Source: Streptomyces bicolor (lineage in GTDB: Bacteria; Actinomycetota; Actinomycetes; Streptomycetales; Streptomycetaceae). From it: 64,000 bases of DNA. Every line of letters starts with the position of its first letter. Within the stretch, counting starts at the first letter, position 1. The translations under genes and the position numbers were made by a program. The stretch lies in assembly GCF_000719285.1 (NCBI RefSeq), contig NZ_JOFS01000009.1:1-64000 (forward strand). Direction: 5' to 3'. A model generated the notes under the pieces. The model searched no databases and was not told where the DNA came from. It saw only the letters and a list, made by a program, of their open reading frames with translations. Shown piece after piece: positions 59,990 to 64,000 of this stretch.

Positions 59990-61570
59990 TCAGGCCGATC
60001 CTGCCCCCATCGGCGGCGCGGGGAACGGCAGGACGGCCACTGTTACGTTGTCGTGGCCCCCGCCGTCGAGCGCGTGACCGACCAGGACCTGGGCACTGTG
60101 CAGGGGGCGCGCGGCGGCGTCGAGGGGCACGACGTCGGCCATGTCCTCGGCCGCCTCCGCGTAGTTCCACAGCCCGTCCGTGCACACCACCACTACACCC
60201 GGGCGGTCCGGCTTGAAGGAAGCGGTGTGCGGCTCCAGTTCGTACGCGTCCGCGCCGAGCCAGCCCGTGATGGCGTGGGCGCGCTCGTCGGCGTACGCCT
60301 CGGCCTCGTTCATCAGGCCCGCGGCGACCATCTGCGCGGCCCAGGAGTCGTCCTCGGTGAGCCGGGCCGGGGGAGTGCTGCGGTCCGCCGGCACCCAGTA
60401 GGCGCGGCTGTCGCCCACCCAGCCGACGATCAGCAGTTCGGGAGTCACCACGGAGCCGACGATCGTGCAGGCGGGGGCGTTCTGGTGCGGGGCGTGCTCG
60501 CGGGCCGTGGCCGGTTCGCCCGCGAGCGCGTTGACCGCGTTCGCGGCGGCGACGATCGCCTCGTGCATCGCCTGCTGCGGGTGGGTGCCGCGCGGCAGGG
60601 CGGTCAGCAGCGACTCGCTCGCGGCCCGGGAGGCGGCCATCGATGCGGCGTCGGGGCGGGTCGCCGAGGACACGCCGTCGCAGACGATCGCCAGGACGGC
60701 GGGCCGGCCGTCGGGCAGCGCGGTGCAGCCGACGGCGAACGCGTCCTCGTTGCGGTGGTGGCGCAGACCGCGGTCGCTGACGGCGGCGACCGGGCCCACG
60801 TCCTGCTCCATGTGGTCGCGCTCGCGCGGCTGCGCGTGCCCGCAGTTCTCGCAGTACCCGTCGTGGTCGACCCGGCCCGCGCGGCAGGCCACGCACACCT
60901 TGGTGCCCTCGCGCGGGGTCGGCAGGTCGGGGGCGATGCGGGGGTCGGGCGCCTGCAACGGGTACTCCTCGGGCTCCGGCGGACGGTCGAACCGGACGCC
61001 GGACGCCGGGGAGTCGGGGGAGCCGGTCGGGGTGGGCGGACCGGCGGGCGCGGGCTGCGGGTGCGCGCCGTCCGGCACGCCGGCGCCCGGGGCCGGGAAG
61101 GCGAAGCCGGGCGCGGCGTGGTGGCCGGGAGCCGGCAGGCCGTGGTCGGTGGCGGCCGGGGAGCCCGGTGAGCCGGGCATGTCGCCCTGGTTGCCCTGAG
61201 CCGGGGCGACGGGCGCCGCTTGGGGACCGCTCATCGCCGGGGGTGCCGGTGGGGCGGGCGGCGGTGACAGCGGGGGCGGGGGTGTGCCCGGGGGCAGTTC
61301 GTGGCCGCCGGAGTCCCTGCCCTGAAGATCCGCCGGCAGATGCGTGGCCGCCGGGGCGGCGGTGCCGTCCGGCGCTGCGGCGACAGGCCAGTCCGTGCCC
61401 GGCGCGCCGGCAGGGGGCGCCGTCGAGCCGTTCATGGCGATGGTCGGGTTGTCGTCCGGCCGTACGGGCACGGCGGACAGGTCGTATCCGCACGCACCGC
61501 AGAAACGGTCACCTGACTCGAGCGGCCATTCGCAGCTCGGGCAGGCGGACAACTGGGGCATCTGCGACAT
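59990..61570 (-). CDS. PP2C-family serine/threonine phosphatase
   Basis: This 526-residue protein has an N-terminal zinc ribbon (CPSCEWPLESGDRFCGACG), a Pro/Ala-rich linker, a second ribbon (CVACRAGRVDHDGYCENCG), and a C-terminal PP2C domain with VSDRGLRHHRNEDAF, VCDGVSSATRPDAAS, WVGDSRAYWV and GGHDNVTVAVL. It removes phosphate from Ser/Thr with Mn/Mg. ATG 61570 is chosen, three bases past the kinase stop; a TTG directly before it gives a one-residue longer product. It is the phosphatase of the kinase cassette. Confidence 0.9.
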   Translation of the reverse strand: MSQMPQLSACPSCEWPLESGDRFCGACGYDLSAVPVRPDDNPTIAMNGSTAPPAGAPGTDWPVAAAPDGTAAPAATHLPADLQGRDSGGHELPPGTPPPPLSPPPAPPAPPAMSGPQAAPVAPAQGNQGDMPGSPGSPAATDHGLPAPGHHAAPGFAFPAPGAGVPDGAHPQPAPAGPPTPTGSPDSPASGVRFDRPPEPEEYPLQAPDPRIAPDLPTPREGTKVCVACRAGRVDHDGYCENCGHAQPRERDHMEQDVGPVAAVSDRGLRHHRNEDAFAVGCTALPDGRPAVLAIVCDGVSSATRPDAASMAASRAASESLLTALPRGTHPQQAMHEAIVAAANAVNALAGEPATAREHAPHQNAPACTIVGSVVTPELLIVGWVGDSRAYWVPADRSTPPARLTEDDSWAAQMVAAGLMNEAEAYADERAHAITGWLGADAYELEPHTASFKPDRPGVVVVCTDGLWNYAEAAEDMADVVPLDAAARPLHSAQVLVGHALDGGGHDNVTVAVLPFPAPPMGAGSA

Positions 61571-61573
61571 CAA

Positions 61574-64000
61574 CTACACCCACGTCCGGGGGCGGTAACG
61601 GTTGGCACGTTCCACCAGGTCGATCCTCTCCTCGCCGCCCCGCGCGAGCCGGGCCAGCGTGCGGTACGAACGCTCCAGGCCGAAACGCAGTCCCCGCTCG
61701 TCCAGGCCGCTGCCGAGCAGCGTCCGTCCTCCGGCGGCAGGTGGGGCGGAACCCTGGCCACCGGAGAGTATCCAGTCCAGCGCGCAACCGAGGACTTCCG
61801 CCGACAACTGCTCCCGGCGCGCCGGATCCAGACCGTACGCGTCCAGCGCCTCGACCTGGCTCGCGGCGGCGGTCAGGTCCTCCAGGAACGGTACGTCGGC
61901 GGCGGCCGCCGTGCGCCCACGCAGCCGCGCGCGGACGGCCGCCACGCGGGCGGCCGTGTAGTGAATGGAGCTTTCCGGAACCGACTCCAGGGTCCGTACG
62001 GCGTCGTGGCGGTCGCCGCTCGCGAGCTGGACGCGGGCCAGACCGAAGGCGGCGCTCACATAGCTCGGGTCGGTCGACCACACCAGCCGGTAGTACTCGG
62101 CGGCGTTGTCCAGCTGGCCCAGCACCTCCGCACACATGCCGAGGGCCAGCTTCGGGGCCGGCTCGCCGGGGAAGGCGTCGTAGATCGCGTCGAAGGCGAG
62201 CGCGGCGCCCTCGTGGTCGCCGGTGACGAGGGCGGCCACACCGCGGTACCAGACGACCCGCCAGTCGTCGGGCCGTTCGTCCTCCAGCTTCAGCAGCGTC
62301 TCGTGCGCGGTGCCGGTGTCGCCGTTCTCCAGCCAGGCGCGCACCTGCCGCAGCCGCGTCTCGGTCGACGGCGCCGACGCGGCGGCGAGGGCGCCGAGCA
62401 GCTCGGCCGGGGCGGTGGTCATCAGGCCCGCGAGGAAACCGGCGTTGGGGTCGGAAGGGTCCACGTGCGGGACGGGGAGCGCGAGGGCGGCCGCCGGGGC
62501 GTTGACGCCCTTGACGAGGTTCGAAGCGGCCGTCAGGGCGTTCGCGGCTCCTGCGTCCGGCCGCTCGGCACGTCCGGTGCCGACGGCAGGCCGACCGGCG
62601 GACGAGACGGGCGCGGCGAAGGAGTCGGGCGCGGCGGGAGACGGCGGAGCGGCCGTCGGACCGGACGCGGCCGACGCCTTCCTACTCCGTACCGCCCGCG
62701 CCCCCAGCCGCGAGACATCCCCGTCCAGCTTCGGGAACAACTCCGTGTCCGTGACCCGTACCTCCGGCCCGAACAGCGTCGACAGCGACGGCCGCGCCCG
62801 CCCCGTCTGCAGGGACACGACCTCGCGCAGCACACCCGTCAGCTGCTCCGCCATCTCCTGGGCGGAGGCGAAGCGGCGGGCCGGGTCGGGGTCGGTGGCG
62901 CGGACCAGGAGGCGGTAGAAGGACTCGTACTGGCGGAAGACCTCGATGTTGTCGGGGTCGGGCAGGGAGTCGACGTAGACGTTGGTGTAGCCCTGGAAGT
63001 CGAAGGTCAGGACGGCGAGCGTGCGGGCGACCGTGTAGAGGTCGGACGCCACCGACGGGCCCACGTCCGCGACCTCCGGCGCCTGGTAGCCCACCGTGCC
63101 GTAGATGGCCGACTCGTCGTCGTCCATCCTGCGCACCGCGCCCATGTCGATCAGCTTGAGCTGGTCCTCGGTCTGGATGGCGTTGTCGACCTTGAAGTCG
63201 CAGTAGAGGAGGTTCCGGCTGTGCAGATGGCCGAGGGCCTCCAGCGCCTCGATGCCGTACGCGCACGCCTGCTCCACGGGGAGCGGGTCCCGCCTGCCCT
63301 CGGGAGTGCGGCGGCCGTTGGCGATCTCCTTGAGCGACTTGCCGCCGACGTACTCCATGACGATGTAGCCGTCGAGGGAGCCGGTGCGCTTGTCGAGGTG
63401 CTCGACGAAGTTGTAGATCCGCACGATGTTGGCGTGCTCGATCTCCGCGAGGAAGCGCCGCTCGGAGATCGCCGCCGCCATCGCGTCCTGGTCGCCGGTG
63501 TCGAGCAGGCCCTTGAGCACCACCCAGCGGTCGGAGACCGCGCGGTCCACGGCGAGGTAGATCCAGCCCAGGCCGCCGTGCGCCAGACAGCCCACGACCT
63601 CGTACTGGCCGTGCACGATGTCCCCGGCCTTCAGCTTCGGGATGAAGGAGTACGGGTGACCGCACTTCGTGCAGAAGCCCTCCGTACGGCCGGGGCGGTC
63701 GCCGCGGGCCCGGCCGACCGGGGCACCGCAGTCCGAGCGGGAGCAGAACCGCTTGCGCTCGGGCACCTCCGGGTTCTCCAGCACCATCGCGCGCGGGTCG
63801 GGGCGCGGGACGTCCGGGACCTGGACGAGGCCCGCGCCGAGCCTGCCGCGCCCGCTGGAGCCGGCGCCCGAGCCGGAGCTGCGCACCGACACCGAGCGGC
63901 CGGTGGTACGGCCCGACAGCGAGCGGGACAGCCGTCCCGACACCGAGCGCCGGGACTTCGACGACTGGGACGACGTACGGGAGCTGCCGCGGCTGGTGGG
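61574..64000 (-). CDS. PknG-type serine/threonine protein kinase (partial, continues off the window)
   Basis: The frame is open to the last base; a GTG at 63943 is internal to a Ser/Arg-rich N-terminal tail, so the real start lies past the window. Visible parts are a rubredoxin-like zinc region (CSRSDCG...CTKCG), a kinase domain with GQYEVVGCLAHGGLGWIYLAVD, catalytic LLYCDFKVDNA and IDMGAVRRMDD, and a long helical TPR region at the C terminus. This is the order of mycobacterial PknG, which senses redox and regulates metabolism. It is the first gene of the leftward set with PP2C, VWA and FHA proteins. Confidence 0.92.
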   Translation of the reverse strand, partial: PTSRGSSRTSSQSSKSRRSVSGRLSRSLSGRTTGRSVSVRSSGSGAGSSGRGRLGAGLVQVPDVPRPDPRAMVLENPEVPERKRFCSRSDCGAPVGRARGDRPGRTEGFCTKCGHPYSFIPKLKAGDIVHGQYEVVGCLAHGGLGWIYLAVDRAVSDRWVVLKGLLDTGDQDAMAAAISERRFLAEIEHANIVRIYNFVEHLDKRTGSLDGYIVMEYVGGKSLKEIANGRRTPEGRRDPLPVEQACAYGIEALEALGHLHSRNLLYCDFKVDNAIQTEDQLKLIDMGAVRRMDDDESAIYGTVGYQAPEVADVGPSVASDLYTVARTLAVLTFDFQGYTNVYVDSLPDPDNIEVFRQYESFYRLLVRATDPDPARRFASAQEMAEQLTGVLREVVSLQTGRARPSLSTLFGPEVRVTDTELFPKLDGDVSRLGARAVRSRKASAASGPTAAPPSPAAPDSFAAPVSSAGRPAVGTGRAERPDAGAANALTAASNLVKGVNAPAAALALPVPHVDPSDPNAGFLAGLMTTAPAELLGALAAASAPSTETRLRQVRAWLENGDTGTAHETLLKLEDERPDDWRVVWYRGVAALVTGDHEGAALAFDAIYDAFPGEPAPKLALGMCAEVLGQLDNAAEYYRLVWSTDPSYVSAAFGLARVQLASGDRHDAVRTLESVPESSIHYTAARVAAVRARLRGRTAAAADVPFLEDLTAAASQVEALDAYGLDPARREQLSAEVLGCALDWILSGGQGSAPPAAGGRTLLGSGLDERGLRFGLERSYRTLARLARGGEERIDLVERANRYRPRTWV

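Noticed and set aside
58440..60077. Very long plus-strand frame opposite the VWA and phosphatase genes
   Set aside because: Low-complexity Arg/Gly/Ala/Val translation typical of an antisense shadow; the minus frames encode clear VWA and PP2C domains.

Overview
The window looks like chromosomal DNA of a Streptomyces species. Most of it is strongly GC-rich with heavy G/C third positions, start/stop overlaps (GTGA, ATGA, TGATG) are common, rare TTA codons occur, and Streptomyces landmarks are present (a dynamin pair next to an SsbB-type protein, a PknG-type kinase group, an AICE with FtsK-type transfer and RepSA-type replication genes). It has three parts.

(1) Bases 1-17691: the end of a natural-product cluster. 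It opens with the 3' end of metK and a PfkB-family (adenosine kinase-like) gene. Five tightly overlapping deoxy-aminosugar genes follow: 3-aminotransferase, N-methyltransferase, RmlC-type epimerase, 4-ketoreductase and 2,3-dehydratase. They fit a TDP 2,3,6-trideoxy-3-(N-methylated)amino-L-hexose of the daunosamine/rhodosamine type. Next come an alpha/beta hydrolase, an MFS exporter, an acyl-carrier-like protein without its serine, an Sfp-type phosphopantetheinyl transferase, acyl-CoA carboxylase beta and epsilon subunits, a SnoaL-like protein, a TetR/MFS resistance pair, an aldo/keto reductase lacking two catalytic residues, an FMN reductase, a DoxX protein and metF. The MetK, PfkB and MetF genes suggest SAM supply and recycling dedicated to methylated product formation. 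The polyketide core and glycosyltransferases, if present, lie outside the window.

(2) Bases 17692-44380: an accretion zone at a tRNA-Arg(UCU) gene. Bases 17698-22813 hold remnants of the tRNA 3' end and decayed genes (XRE regulator, XdhC, quinone oxidoreductase, a frameshifted trypco1-like protein) together with an intact LLM oxidoreductase and an AAA/DUF234 ATPase. An actinomycete integrative and conjugative element of about 21.5 kb then runs from attL (22814) to attR (44350), bounded by a perfect 46-bp repeat. Its right half carries regulation, FtsK-type DNA transfer, spread proteins, replication initiator, excisionase and integrase. Its left half is cargo: a CoiA-like protein, a DUF4365 nuclease-like pair, a visibly lower-GC HerA ATPase / NurA-like nuclease / D12 adenine methylase operon, a structured non-coding stretch, a membrane protein and a NERD protein. 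The HerA-NurA-methylase operon is the best candidate for an undescribed, probably anti-phage, system.

(3) Bases 44381-64000: conserved chromosomal core. It holds two dynamin-like GTPases and an SsbB-type protein (sporulation septation and segregation), a thioester-domain surface protein, a small secreted protein, the ABC-F factor EttA, a thioesterase, a truncated haemoglobin, a PCMT-like methyltransferase, and a leftward FHA / VWA / PP2C / PknG-type kinase cassette that continues past the window edge.
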